Part shown: one piece after another, positions 47,484 to 58,745 of the stretch
How the letters are laid out: each line of letters starts with the position of its first letter
Position numbering within the stretch: position 1 is the first letter of the stretch
NCBI GenBank assembly: GCA_026120185.1
Contig: JANUWF010001188.1
Location: 496,001-560,000 of the forward strand
Source of the DNA: Voacanga thouarsii
Lineage: Eukaryota; Streptophyta; Magnoliopsida; Gentianales; Apocynaceae
Direction of reading: 5' to 3'
DNA: 64,000 nucleotides
The notes under the pieces: model-generated
Database searches by the model: none
What the model saw: the letters and a program-made list of their open reading frames with translations, nothing else
What the model was told of the DNA's origin: nothing
Made by a program: the position numbers and the translations under genes

Positions 47484-49335
47484 TATACAAAAGCAAAAGA
47501 AAACACAGCAGTGGAAGTAATTTAAATTTTATACCTCTACCTTTTATTTGTTTAAGCTGTGAAGACGATGGTGTACATAATCGATCAACCTCTGGAAGCA
47601 ATGGCAAAGAGCCCGGTAACAATCCCGCGAGCAGATGACTTCGTCTTTGCATTTACACGATGCTTACCATATTCCAGAATATTTCCTCTACCTATATCTT
47701 GCCAGTGAAAGCAACCAGGGAAAAAGGGAACGATGGTATCAATCTCTTGACAAAGTACTAGCCAGTAGCTATCAAGGAAAAATCATTTTTCTTTCTATTT
47801 ATCAGAGAGACAGTGATGAGAGACGCCACACAAAGAGAATTCTCAACCTAACAGGCTTCTGTAGTTCTTTTATTTTCTAAAAGACACTACAAAGCCCTAC
47901 AACCAATAGAACTAGAAAAACCACATGTTTAAAAAAAAAAAATACCAGAGAGATATCTCAGTTTTCTCTTCTTTTGGTCTTATCAAAACAATGCGGGTTC
48001 ATCCGGATAACAGGGTTAACTCTTTGGCTATTAGGCTCGGCTCTAGGCTATCGAGTTGGACTGTATTACATATTTAACCTTGGTCTAATAAGACCATAAA
48101 TAAATAATACATTAACCCAAATAGACCTAGATAATCCCTCAAGTCCCTTTCCTAGTTTAGGCCTAGGTTAATATTCTTTATTCAATTTGGGCTTAAACCC
48201 TGAATAAATAATCAATCCCTTAATCTAAGAATAAAGTAATTAATTCTCTCTATGGACCTTTTTATTTTATTCTAACCCAATAAATTAGGTTACTCGAATA
48301 AAATAAAACATGTCTCGTTTGTAACCATTTCCTTAACTAAAAAATAAATAGGACTTATGTGCTTTTCTGGGGACCAAAAGACACATTACCTTGGCAACTA
48401 AAATACCAAATTTACCCCTACTGTATAAATAGATGTATTTTACATTTTAAATATTTCATAATATCTTCATAAGGAAATATTGACCCCATGGATATTACTG
48501 TGTGTAGCAAAGTCTCTGACCTACACGTGTAATGATAAATATACCCCTCTACGTAACACCATACATGCAAAGAAGAATAGTGTACTAACACCTCTCTAAA
48601 TGATATTTATCATCCTTAGAACTCTAGTTCAATGATCTACAACTTCCTAGAATATTTTCGCTTTCCAAGGGAGTTACTCTAAAGAAAATATCTAAGTCAT
48701 GTTCCCTAGGGCCCTAAATTATTAGGTCATTTGAATAGTCTCAAGTGACAATATATCGTTGAAGCTATTTTATACGAGTCCATCTTAACTAACTAGCCGC
48801 ATATAACTAAACATACAAGTATATTGGTCTTACGATAGAAACTCAACTATAATATATCAAAGTATACACTTTCAGTTTCTCCACACCACTAACCCATACT
48901 TAAGCCTTAGGATATAAGTCCACACTATAGTAGTAGTAGTCTATCATATAGTACTTTTAACAACCCCTACTACAAGTCCAATTCTACGTATTCGAAATAC
49001 ACTTATGTTATGAAGTGAGAAGACTACTTATTCGCTAATGATAAGCCATTCCTCACCAGGTATTCATAACATAATAACCTTATCATGATGAGATTCTTAT
49101 TCTCATCATTTGGTTAAGAACTACAGTTTATGTGTTAAGCAACCTATAACCCATACCTTACTACGAAAGACCATCATTCACATGGATCACTTACTTAAAC
49201 ACAATGGGTCTTTTCCAGCAAAATCGTGCACAAAATTAAAATGTGAAAACACTAATAATTTGTGAAAATAATGCTTTTATTAATTTTATCGAAATTACAT
49301 TTGAAATATAGTCTTAGTGGGCATACATTCCAATA
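47484..49335 (-). repeat. CopA3 3' LTR
   Basis: The right end is clear: on the - strand the LTR starts tattggaatgtatgccc (TG now TA) next to a polypurine-like run gtgcaactgggag. The left end is placed near 47484 by length and similarity to CopA2 and is uncertain by tens of bases. It is diverged but collinear with the CopA1 LTR. It holds the LTR exon at 47541-47652. Confidence 0.8.
47541..47652 (-). CDS. Putative LTR-encoded gag exon in CopA3
   Basis: ATG at 47652, 37 codons plus one base with no stop, ending at AAAAG/GTAGAG. The peptide starts MQRRSHLLAG and ends SSQLKQIK. Length and phase are identical to CopA2 although the middle sequences differ widely. Its gag partner would lie to the right of the window because the 5' half of CopA3 is displaced by CopB1. 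Confidence 0.55.
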
Positions 49336-49336
49336 A

Positions 49337-49800
49337 TCTCCCAGTTGCACTGTAAGACTATGTAAGTCCATATGTGCCCACCCCTATGGCATCTAAGAGT
49401 CTTCTAAAGGCTCTCTCAGCCAAAGGCTTGGTGAATAGATCAGTTAGATTGTTCTCCGAGGCTATTTGTTCCACCAAGATTTCCCGTCTCTGAATAAATT
49501 TCAAGATCAGGTTGTATTTCTTCTCTCTATGCTTTCTCTTCTTATGGTTCCTTAGTTCTATAGTTGCAAGACTATGCCTTTATTGTCACAATACAATGCA
49601 ATTGGCTTATCCATTTGTGACATGACTCCAAGTTCTGTTTCAGAGACAAATTGCTTCCTTAGATGCCACCGAATGTACCACATACTCAGTTTTCATGGTT
49701 GAGTTAGTAATGCAAGACTGCTTAATGCTCCTACAAGAAATAGCTCATCCAGAAAAGTTAAAGACATATCCACTAGTAGATTTTCTCTCATCCTTATCTG
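49337..49800 (-). pseudogene. CopA3 RNase H, decayed
   Basis: Collinear with CopA1 18890-19350. Readable pieces are ELGVMSQMDKPIALYCDNKG (with the YCDN Asp), a decayed KHIERKY-like segment, and the start DERKSTSGYVF near 49770-49795. Several frameshifts and stops are present. Confidence 0.8.
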
Positions 49801-50900
49801 CTTAGAAGTCTGAGTTTGTGTATTCTGTAGGAACCAAGTCATCAGCCCTATAAACTAACATATAATCTCTCATTCCCTTGAGGTACATGAGAATATGTTT
49901 TATAACTTGCCAATGAACCTCTCCGAGGTTTGACTGATATCTATTGACTAAAGCTACAACAGAGCAGGTATCTAGCTTTGTATATAACATGGCATATATG
50001 AGACTTCCCATAACCGAAGCATAGAAAATCCTACTTATCCTGTCTTTTCTTGTTGAGACTTAGGACAGTCCTTTGAAGAAAGAGACAACCAATGGTTGCA
50101 AAGGATTAGTTCTCCCTTGCATTAGTCCATGCTGAACTTGGCTAATATCTTGTCAACGTATGTAGTTTGAGATAAACCTAACATTCTCTACTTCCTATTT
50201 CTAAGAAACTTAATGCTGAGAATATAACTGGCTTCTCCCTAGTCCTTCATACTGAATTAACTAGACAGCAAAATCTTAGTAGACGATAATGTTCTTACAT
50301 TATTTTCAATGAATAGAATGTCATCCATATATAATACAAGAAAAACCACATTAATACCTTCCAGTTTCCTGTATATGTATTGTTCATGCTCATTTTGAGT
50401 AAATTTTAAGACTTATCGTCTCATCAAAACAAATGTTCCATGCTCTCAATGCTTGCTTAAGTCCATAAATAGACTTCTTAAACTTATAAACCATATATTT
50501 CTAGCCTTTAGCAGTAAAGCCTTCCGGATGAGACTTATAGATCTCTTCGCTAAGATAACCATTAAGAAAGGTCGTCTTGGCATCCATTTGCCATATCTCG
50601 TAGTCATTGTGACACGCGATAGCAAGAAGGATACAGATGGATTTAAGTATGGCTATCAGGGAAAAGGTTTTCTCATAATTGATACCCTCTTTCTGAGTAT
50701 ATTCTTTCTCCACAAGCATAGCTTTGAAGGTTTCCACCTTCCTATCTACACCTCTTTTCCTCTTACATTCCCACTTACTCCTAATGGGCTTGGTTCTAAC
50801 CCTTTAGGCGAAGTTACAAGATTCCAAGACTGATTGAGATACATAGACTCAATCTCGGCTTTCATTTCTACATGTCATAGGTTTGCATTGGCATCAACAA
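49801..50900 (-). pseudogene. CopA3 reverse transcriptase, decayed but with YMDD
   Basis: Pieces in order on the - strand: METFKAMLVEKEYTQKEGIN, LLAIACHNDYEIWQMDAKTT, FLNGYLSEEIYKSHPEGFTA, the active site YMDD with ILFIENN (about 50310-50340), LGLSQTTYVDKILAKFSMD, and MGSLIYAMLYTKLDTCSVVA leading to SRYQSNPG-like RYQSNLGEVHWQVIKHILMY. Unlike CopA1 and CopA2, both catalytic Asp residues of the Y-x-D-D box are present. Frameshifts and stops break it into short frames (50501-50737, 49802-50011). Confidence 0.85.
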
Positions 50901-51717
50901 TATCCTCCTCGTATCTAGTAGGATCTTATTCCTGATAATTGGAGATTACGTTAAAAACCTCTCCTGTTTATCTTTCTAGAACCCTAAATATCCTCTTACT
51001 ACGACAAGGCTCCCTTTGTACAGGTTTCTGAAGATGTGCCTCTTCTTATTCCATAATCGGTATAGAAGAAGTTGATTTAGAAGATAGCTTCTTCTCGAGT
51101 TCCATTCTTATTGAATCTTTCGTAGATGTACTTTGATCATCCTTAAAGTATCTAGCATTAGTACTAACTAGTACTTTATGTTCCTTCGGATGATAAAAAT
51201 AATCACTTTTTGTTCCTTTTGGATACCTAACAAAGTAGCATAATTCTGACCTTAGTTCTAGCTTATCTCCCTTGATCAGTATATAAGTTGGACAACCCCA
51301 TATCTTGAGATAGTTCAGACTTAGCTTATGCCCAATCCACATTTCACAGGGCGTCTTAAGTACTGACTTGGAAGGCATGAAGTTTACTATGTATGTTGTT
51401 GTTTCCAGAACATATCCCTAAAAAGAAACTGGAAAAGTAGCTTGAGACATCATGCTTCGGATTATTTCCATTAACGTCATGTTCCTTCTCTCAACTACTC
51501 TATTCTGTTGGGATGTTCCCGGCGTGAAAAACTGGGATACTATCCTATGATGTACCATGTAATCCTTGAAGTAACTGAGAAGATACTTTCCACCATGATC
51601 CATTTGTAAGGTTTTGATCAGTTCACCTCTTCGACACTACATTTCAGCCTTAAACGTTTTGAACTTGTCAAATGAGTCAAACTTGTGCCTCATCTAGTAA
51701 ACATAACCGAACCTTGT
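50901..51717 (-). pseudogene. CopA3 integrase, C-terminal two-thirds
   Basis: Readable pieces on the - strand: DHGGKYLLSYFKDYMVHHRI carrying the second catalytic Asp (about 51540-51603), QQNRVVERRNMTLMEIIRSM with Glu, then MPSKSVLKTPCEMWIGHKLS and KIWGCPTYILIKGDKLELRS. It is interrupted at 51717 by D2; the N-terminal part continues at 58301. Stops at several places. Confidence 0.85.
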
Positions 51718-53081
51718 TGATAGGGGCTAAATGGGTTATACTTTACTTAGTTATTTGAGGCTCTTTTGTAATACATTTTGTGAAATAACTAGTCATATTC
51801 TTTCATATTTACGATTTTACCCTTGGAAAGGTATTTTGCTCATTATCTCAGGATTTTGGGTAAAACAAAACAAAACCGTCGCGAAATAGAGCTAAGGCGA
51901 CGCCGACTGTAAGGCTGGAACCGGCACCGGCTGCATTCTGGAACATATGCGCACAATTCGGAGAACAATCGGCGGACGAGTGGAGAAACAGAACACAGGC
52001 GGCGCCGGCTCCAAAGAACCAAGGCGATACTGGCTGTGGTCTATCCTTGAGGTGGTGCTGCGATCTTCCTACACGTTTTTGGAAATCTGAAGAGTTTTAG
52101 CAGTTCCCAACTTCTACTCGGCCAAGAACTTGGTACCTACGAGTTTAGGCACCTCTTAAGCCTATAAATAGATGGAAAACACAAGGGAAAATGGGGAATT
52201 CATTGATCACCATAGAAAATCACTCAGTCCAAGGAGAATTCTTTAAAGTTCAAGGAGGGTTGTACAAGAAGGTTTTCAAAGGAAGAAGAAGGAGGCTTAT
52301 CTATGAATTCTTTCTTTTACTTTGTTTTCTTTTTCTTGAACAATGATATGTTAATTGTTTTATTGTAATTCAACATTATTTTAGATGATTTCTAGAGTTA
52401 TTTGATATTTTGATTAATTGGTTATTATTTTTTGTATTCAATTACTTATGCTTATTACGAGATTAGTTAGTTGATTCTATCCATTGACTTGCTGGACCAA
52501 AGGGGGTTGATTGTTTAAGAACTGGTAATTGAAGATTAATTGATGTCTTCCAAGACCAAGGGTTCATTGATTAATTTCATGTTCTAAATTCGCCGAGACC
52601 AAGGGAATTTAATTAAGGATTGTGTTTAATGCGTCTTTTGGATGAATTAGTTGAGACGGACTAAGTGATTCTAATTTATCTAGGAGATAGTGATTTCATG
52701 GATTGACCATCAAAGTGAGTCTACCTTCATCCTTCATGGTGCTAAGAGAATGATTGGTTATGATAATGGTTAAGTTCTTTAAGATCATGTTTGTCTGAAC
52801 AATGGCTTGAGTTACATAAATCTACATCCTTAACATATACATATTTTTATTTTTATTTTCTTTTTAATTGTTTTTCACTTTGTTGAGTCGGTTAAACAAT
52901 AAAAAAAGGGTAATTAATGTCTACTTGTTCCTTGAGGATCGACACTTGTTTTAACCCTATGCTTAGTTAATGATGAGTACGATTGCTCATATGTGTGATT
53001 TGGGTTTAACGTTTTAATTTGAACTTGATTGGGAATGTGCTTAGTTTTGTATGATTTTTATACCCAAGTCTGGACTCATCA
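51718..53081 (+). repeat. D2 5' LTR
   Basis: 1,364-bp LTR, tgataggggctaa...ggactcatca. It holds ggcgcc-type words at about 51895-52065, a clear TATA box tataaata at 52163-52170, and several copies of a repeat with the core gagaccaag (about 52490-52680). It lacks one repeat unit of about 70 bp that is present in the 3' LTR and in D1, so this LTR has lost it. Confidence 0.94.
52163..52170 (+). promoter_or_regulatory. TATA box of the D2 5' LTR
   Basis: The bases tataaata, in the context cctataaatagatgg, are conserved at the same place in the 3' LTR (57305-57312) and in the D1 5' LTR. With this box the U3 region is about 445 bp long and most of the LTR would be transcribed. Confidence 0.65.
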
Positions 53082-53087
53082 AGTTTT

Positions 53088-53104
53088 TGGCGCCGTTGCC
53101 GGGG
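53088..53104 (+). other. D2 primer-binding site (tRNA-Asp type)
   Basis: The run tggcgccgttgccgggg begins six bases after the LTR end and complements the 3' end of plant tRNA-Asp. Confidence 0.93.
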
Positions 53105-53520
53105 AACAATAGCATGAAAACTTATATTTTGTTGATTTAACCATGTAAATATGTAAATACGTAAATATATAAAATATGTACAATTGTTCTTCTCCCAAAA
53201 AAGTGCTATCTTTTGTATCTTATGTATCTTTGTATATCTTTGTAATCTAACCTACTGACTCTGACAATGTTTAATTGACTAACTTTTTCTTCTTTTAATT
53301 TTATTTTAAATATGAATTTTGGTTATCTAACTTTCTTTTTGTCTTTTATAGGTATAGGCCGTGGAAAGCAGTGAAGTCATTTTTTGCTGTTTGAAACAAT
53401 TTTTATTTTCGTCATCTTGTTTTGTTCTTTTTATTGTGTCTTCATTGCATTATTCATCATTACTATATGTTCATCATTTTTCTTTCATTCAAAAAAAAAA
53501 AAAAAACATTAGTGTATTGA

Positions 53521-54223
53521 TTGGCAAAATTACAAGCTCACATTGATGTTTTTAGTGAGACGTCATTAGAAGCATTAGTAAATTCTTTTGTTGCCAATAT
53601 AAATTCATCTCTTCAGTGGCATGAAGAAGCTTCCAAATGATTATGTGATCAAAGGAAACACTTAGTTAAGATTGTTGAGGAGCATCATAAGTTCATGCTG
53701 GCCCATACACTCGACACAGAGAATCTCCCAGGAGAGGAGAGATGCTATGAGGGACAACTATCCAAAGTGGGAATGGAGGTATTCAATTCTTCTCTATGTG
53801 CTAATAATCCTAACCTCTCTTTGTCACATGATTTCCTAGGTTCCTCTCTTTTCTCAGAGAATATGGGTCCAAAGGATGCTGTGTTACATTTATCATGCCG
53901 CAAGGAGTTAGATCTTTCAATGCTACATCATAAAAAACCTTTTGAGGATGTTGGTAATTTCTACCCTTCACCCCAATTTCAGAGAGGTAACTTGGTATTT
54001 GTAGAAGCATTGAAAAGTAAGGATTTCTCAATCCCATCTTTAAAAATGCAAGTACTAAGTTCAAAGGGGTATTTTAAATTGTAAAAATTCTTTTGAAGGG
54101 TTACTCGGTGATTTCAAAGTTGATGCCTCTGTTAGATACCATGTGCACTCATATGTTGAAAAAGATATTTATGTGTCTAAAGGAATGTTAGAGAATACGG
54201 TTTATATGTTTGGTTTTGCTTAG
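53521..54223 (+). pseudogene. D-family conserved frame of unknown function (D2 copy)
   Basis: One frame from about 53521 reads LAKLQAHIDVFSETSLEALV, then NSFVANINSSLQWHEEASK. A TGA follows at 53638-53640, then LCDQRKHLVKIVEEHHKFML and on through SLSHDFLGSSLFSENMGPKD to a stop at 54082-54084. A possible continuation in another frame runs to 54223 (FEGLLGDFKVDASVRYHVHS). D1 carries the same protein with a different lesion, so the ancestor was probably open for some 200 codons. No catalytic motif, zinc knuckle or membrane segment is seen. Family not recognised; a diverged gag-like protein is one possibility. Confidence 0.6.
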
Positions 54224-54412
54224 ATAAATCATTTTCATGAACCTTCCATTTTTTTTTTTAAATCCACCGTTCTTTCCACATTCATTATGCCTATCTTGGA
54301 GCTTTAATCTCTTTTCCAAAGGTTTGATGAGGAGGCATGATGGGTGTAGAGAGCTTTTGTTTTATTTTAGTCTTTTTCCTTAGTTTGTTTTCTTTTATTT
54401 AGGTATATTTTC

Positions 54413-54414
<2 letters not shown>

Positions 54415-54455
<41 letters not shown>

Positions 54456-54456
54456 T
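54415..54456. repeat. (TTA)n microsatellite in D2
   Basis: About 14 TTA units between the conserved frame and the first internal polypurine-like motif. Confidence 0.9.
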
Positions 54457-54637
54457 GTACTTTTATTTGTGTTTTGTTTTCTAGGTATAAAGCCCTCTTG
54501 GACAAGCCTTTCTCTTTACCTCAAGCTTGACTATCTATTGGAGTATTATTGCACTTGGGAAGTATTACTTAAACTTTCTACCCCTTTATTATTTTTGGTC
54601 CCTTTGGAGATGCTTTCTGGTATTTATCTTTTGTCAA

Positions 54638-54670
54638 GGAGGACATTGTCCAATTTAAGTGTGGGAGAGT
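54638..54670 (+). other. Internal polypurine-like motif 1 of D2
   Basis: gaggacattgtccaattt followed by aagtgtggga. It resembles the terminal tract at 56827-56859 and the second internal motif at 55307-55336. D1 has equivalents at both internal sites. Confidence 0.6.
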
Positions 54671-54783
54671 GGTTTGGTGATATACTTTGTCCAAGTTTTT
54701 ATCAATTATCTTGGTGTTTTCTTAGTGGTGAGCTACTTTAGAAAAATTTAGTTTAAAAGTTTTGAAAATTTAAAGATTTAGAA

Positions 54784-55187
54784 ATGAGATGCGTATGTTA
54801 CGGTGGATGTGTGGATATATTAGGAAGGATAGAGTTAGAAATGAGATCATTAGGGAAAAGGTGGGTGTGGCATTTATTGAGAAAAAGATGAGAGAAAGAC
54901 GTCTGCGTTGGTTTGGACACGTTCAGAGAAGACCGAGGGATGCTCCTGTTGAGGCGATGGAAAGAGTGGGGCAAGATAGGTTAGATAGAGGTAGAGGTTG
55001 AGGTAGGCCTAAAACGACATGGATAGAGGTAATTAAGAGAGATATGTCTTTGTTAGATTTGGATGAAAGTATGACGTTCGATAGAAGAAAGTGGCGAGAG
55101 AGGATTCATGTGGATGACCACACGTTGTCTGACGTTAGTTCATGTAGCCGACCCCAAGTTACTTGGAATTAAGGCTTAGTTTGTTGT
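54784..55187 (+). mobile_element. 5'-truncated LINE, C-terminal end of ORF2
   Basis: An open stretch (54789-55001) reads [20 protein letters not shown], then [20 protein letters not shown] and [11 protein letters not shown]. After one stop come GRPKTTWIEVIKRDM and DRRKWRERIHVDDH. This is the C-terminal tail typical of plant LINE reverse transcriptases, most like the RTE type. The 3' end shows the usual gccgaccccaagtt-like segment and a short ttgttgttg tail. It is absent from D1 at the corresponding point, so it inserted into D2 itself. No clear target duplication was found. Confidence 0.85.
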
Positions 55188-55306
55188 TGCAGAAGAATGA
55201 AAATTTTGGAGCTAATTTGGAATAGAAGTTTTTTTTCTTATATCTTCTCTTTTATATTTTTGGTCCTATGGTATGGTTTATTCCTTGTTATATTTATTTG
55301 GCCATT

Positions 55307-55336
55307 GAGGACAATGTCCAGTTTAAGTGTGGGGAA
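55307..55336 (+). other. Internal polypurine-like motif 2 of D2
   Basis: gaggacaatgtccagttt followed by aagtgtgggg. The part ggacaatgtcc is an 11-bp near-perfect inverted repeat. Confidence 0.6.
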
Positions 55337-55925
55337 GTGATTTGATTGACAATTCTTCTATACATATTATTAGGAGCGGGATTTTTCAAAATTTTTCAAA
55401 AATTTTCACCAGTTTCTGATTTTCTGGAGATTTCAAGCTGTATTTTTTTTAGTGCATGTTTTTATGATGGATTATAGAGCATATGTTCTAGATCATTGAT
55501 GGCTTATGCATGACTTTTTCCACTCACTTGGACAGAGTAGTTTTTAATCAAATGCTTTGCATTACTTTTAAACCTGTTTTTCTCTAAAATTCATGGAGCA
55601 TTCTAGAACTTACTTGAATACCTCTCGAGGCAAAATAAGAAAGGCAATCATGATTTAATTTAGGGATGACGGTAATAGGCCTTCTTTGGATAGTTTGAGC
55701 TTTTCAAGCCTACCTATTGTTATATTATCCCTAGTGCTTATTTTGAGCCTAAATTGGTGATTACTTTCTTGGAAACCCGTCACGATATTTTGCCCATTAC
55801 TTGTGCTGAGAGTTTGTATAATTTCCAAATCTTTATACTCTTGAAGGATGAAAGTATATTTATGTTGGAAAAAATGCAGGGATGGAGATCATGACTTGTT
55901 ACTTTCAGTCATGGATCAATTACGA

Positions 55926-56300
55926 GTGAAGCTAGAAAAAGAAAGGAAGTGGAATGGAAGGAAGAAGTTGAAAAAAAAATTGAGAAAGAAAAGAATGGTG
56001 AGCTAAAAAAGATGAGAAAGAAGAAAAGAAACGAGAGGAAGTAAACAGAGAAAACAACAAGCTGCTAGAAAGAAAAGTGAGTGAAAAAAGAAAAGAATAG
56101 CAGCAGTGAAAAGAAAAGAAGAGAGAATTGAAAAAGCAGTGGAAAAAAAAAGAATGGAAAAAGATCACAAAAGGGATGGTGAGTGAACTGTAAAAGTAAA
56201 TTCATATAAAACACTTGAGACCATTGCTGGAAAATTGAGTGATCTTGTGAGGAAAAGAGTTGATGATAAGAAGAGGTGAAAGAAAAAAAAAGAAGAAGAA
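55926..56300 (+). repeat. Purine-rich block of D2
   Basis: Almost continuous A and G, dominated by gaaaag and aagaaga words. D1 has a similar block on its coding strand (37395-37680), so it is an original part of the family. Frames on the opposite strand here are compositional. Confidence 0.8.
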
Positions 56301-56826
56301 GAACAATGCAGGATTTGCTTGAAATACATAAGGGTTTTTATATAAGGTTATGGTTTGATTGATTCTTGGAATAGGAGAGCAAGAAGAGTTGGGAATTATA
56401 GGTTTACTTTGGGTATCCTTTTCTTGCTTACTCTCAGTTTTTCTTTGACTTTTGATGTTCCTATATCCTTCGTTTGCTAAGCCACATTACAAACCTTTAG
56501 CCTTACATTACAAGTTTAAAAGTCCTACTTGATCTAAGTAGAATCATGATATGTCTCGAATTAGTGGAGAGAGTGTATGAAAAGTAAGCATATGGAATGC
56601 ATACTCTTTTTGAACTAACTTCTTTCCAATGGTTTGAGAATATTGAAAAGTATTGAGATGGTTCTACTAAGTCATTTATCATTACACAAGTCTTGCATTG
56701 GCTGTGAAAGATTTAGTATCATATGTTTTATGTTCATGAATAAAGAAAGTATTGAAGATATGGTTTTAGAATTGATTGAGTGATTAAAACCTTGTGTTTT
56801 TCCTACTTCTTCTTGATCCTTTGCTT

Positions 56827-56859
56827 GAGGACAAGCACAAAGCTAAGTGTGGGGGAATG
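56827..56859 (+). other. D2 terminal polypurine tract
   Basis: gaggacaagcacaaagctaa followed by gtgtgggggaa, ending at the 3' LTR. Sequences of the type gaggacaagc...gtgtggggga are characteristic of Athila-like plant elements. Confidence 0.9.
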
Positions 56860-58295
56860 TGATAGGGGCTAAATTGGTTATACTTTACTTAGTTATTTGA
56901 GGCTCTTTTGTAATACATTTTTTGAAATAACTAGTCATATTCTTTCATATTTGAGATTTTACCCTTGAAAATGTATTTTGGTCATTATCTCAGGATTTTA
57001 GGTAAAATAAAGCAAAACCGTCGCGAAACAGAGCTAAGACGGCACCGGCTGTAAGGCTGGAACCGGCGCCGGCTGTATTTTGGAACATATGGGCACAATT
57101 CGGGGAAAAATCGGCGGACGAGTGGAGAAACAGAACATAGGCGGCACCGGCTCCGAAGGACCAAGGCGGCACCGGTTATGGTCTGTCCCTGAGGTAGTAC
57201 TGCGATATTCCTATGCGTTTTTAGAAATCTAAAGAGTTTTAGCAGTTCCCAACTTCTACTCGGCCAAGAACTTGGTACCTACGAGTTTAGGCACCTCTTA
57301 AGCCTATAAATAGATGGAAAACACAAGGGAAAAGGGGGGAATTCATTGATCACCATAGAAAATCACTTAGTCCAAGGAGAATTCTTCAAAGTTCAATGAG
57401 GGTTGTATAAGAAGGTTTTCAAAGGAAGAAGAAGGAGGCTTGTCTATAAGTTCTTTCATTTACTTTGTTTTCTTTTTCTTGAACAATGATATGTTAATTA
57501 TTTTATTGTAATTCGACATTGTTTTAGATATTCATGATTTCTAGAGTTATTTGATCTTTTGATTAATTGGTTATTATTCTTGGTATTCAATTACTTATGC
57601 TTATTACGAGATTAGTTAGTTGATTCTATCCATTGACTTGTTGGACCAAAGGGGGTTGATGGGTGTTTCGATTTATTAGTTTCATATTCTGTTGGCAATT
57701 GACTTGCTGGACCAAATGGGGTTGATTGTTTAAGAACTGGTAATTGAAGATTAATTGATGTCTTCTGAGACCAAGGGTTCATTAATTAATTTCATGTTCT
57801 AAATTTGCCGAAACCAATGGAATTTAATTAAGGATTGTGTTTAATGCGTCTTTTGGATGAATTAGTTAAGACGGACCAAGTGATTCTAATTTATCTAGGA
57901 GATAGTGATTTCATGGATTGACCATCAAAGTGAGTCTACCTTCATCCTTCATGGTGCTAAGAGAATGACTGGTTATGATAATGGTTAAGTTCTTTAAGAT
58001 CATGTTTGTCTGAACAATGGCTTGAGTTACATAAATCTACATCCTTGACATATACATATTTTTATTTTTATTTTCTTTTTAATTGTTTTTCACTTTGTCG
58101 AGTCGGTTAAACAATAAAAAAAGGGTAATTAATGTCTACTTGTTCCTTGAGGATCGACACTTGTTTTAACACATGCTCAGTTAATGATGAATACGCTTGC
58201 TCATATGTGTGATTTGGGTTTAACGTTTTAATTTGAACTTGATTGGGAATATGCTTAGTTTTGTATGATTTTTATACCCAAGTCTGGACACATCA
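56860..58295 (+). repeat. D2 3' LTR
   Basis: 1,436-bp LTR with TG...CA ends. TATA box at 57305-57312. Carries the ggcgcc-type words at about 57040-57175 and one more repeat unit than the 5' LTR near 57660-57725. Confidence 0.94.
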
Positions 58296-58300
58296 CTTGT

Positions 58301-58745
58301 ACAATTATTCATGAAAGTGATGAAGTACTCTAACTCATCTCTCACTGATATAGAGAATAGACCACACACAACAGTGTGGATAAGGCTTAATATCTCTTTG
58401 GCTCTATCTGTCTTTTAGGTAAAGGATCTTTTGGACATCTTTTCTATAAGGTAAAATTCTCACTAAGGCCAACTTCCCAATCTCAATAAGCCCAAAGGCC
58501 CATCATAGATTAACCTCTGAATCCTAGTTCAGTTAATATAACGCAACCTTAGCTGCCATAGATAATAGTCAATGACATTGGTCTTTCTCTTCCTACTTAA
58601 AAGTTCACTTTGTACATTATTTAATTGATTGTTAATAGGATCTATGAAGAATAAATTTCCATAAATGTGCCTAATACATTAAACTTCTCCATTTCTCTGG
58701 ATAGTAATACTAGAATGAAAAGAAACAGAATAACCATGATTTATT
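58301..58745 (-). pseudogene. CopA3 integrase N-terminus and protease-integrase linker
   Basis: CopA3 resumes after D2. On the - strand the start of the integrase core reads IHTVVCGLF, where the first catalytic Asp (HTDV) is now Val. Before it lies a decayed zinc segment, and before that the linker equivalent to CopA1 21540-21710. The element is broken again at 58746 by CopB1, so its protease, gag and 5' LTR are not in the window. Confidence 0.8.

Larger units (their letters stand above)
51718..58295 (+). mobile_element. D2: non-autonomous LTR element (LARD-like), complete
   Basis: A 6,578-bp element on the + strand inserted in CopA3 integrase, with the duplication cttgt (51713-51717 and 58296-58300). 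It has two LTRs, a tRNA-Asp-type primer site, a polypurine tract and an internal region of 3.78 kb with no recognisable gag-pol. The LTRs are about 93% identical in the first 285 bp by eye. A LINE fragment (54784-55187) is nested inside it. Shared with D1: a conserved frame, purine-rich block, and repeated polypurine-like motifs. Confidence 0.94.

Noticed and set aside
47635..47880. 81-codon frame on the + strand over the CopA3 LTR exon
   Set aside because: It overlaps the conserved LTR exon on the opposite strand and has no equivalent in CopA1 or CopA2.
55932..56168. Phe/Ser-rich frame on the - strand of D2, and its like at 37395-37679
   Set aside because: Produced by the purine-rich block of the D family; composition only.
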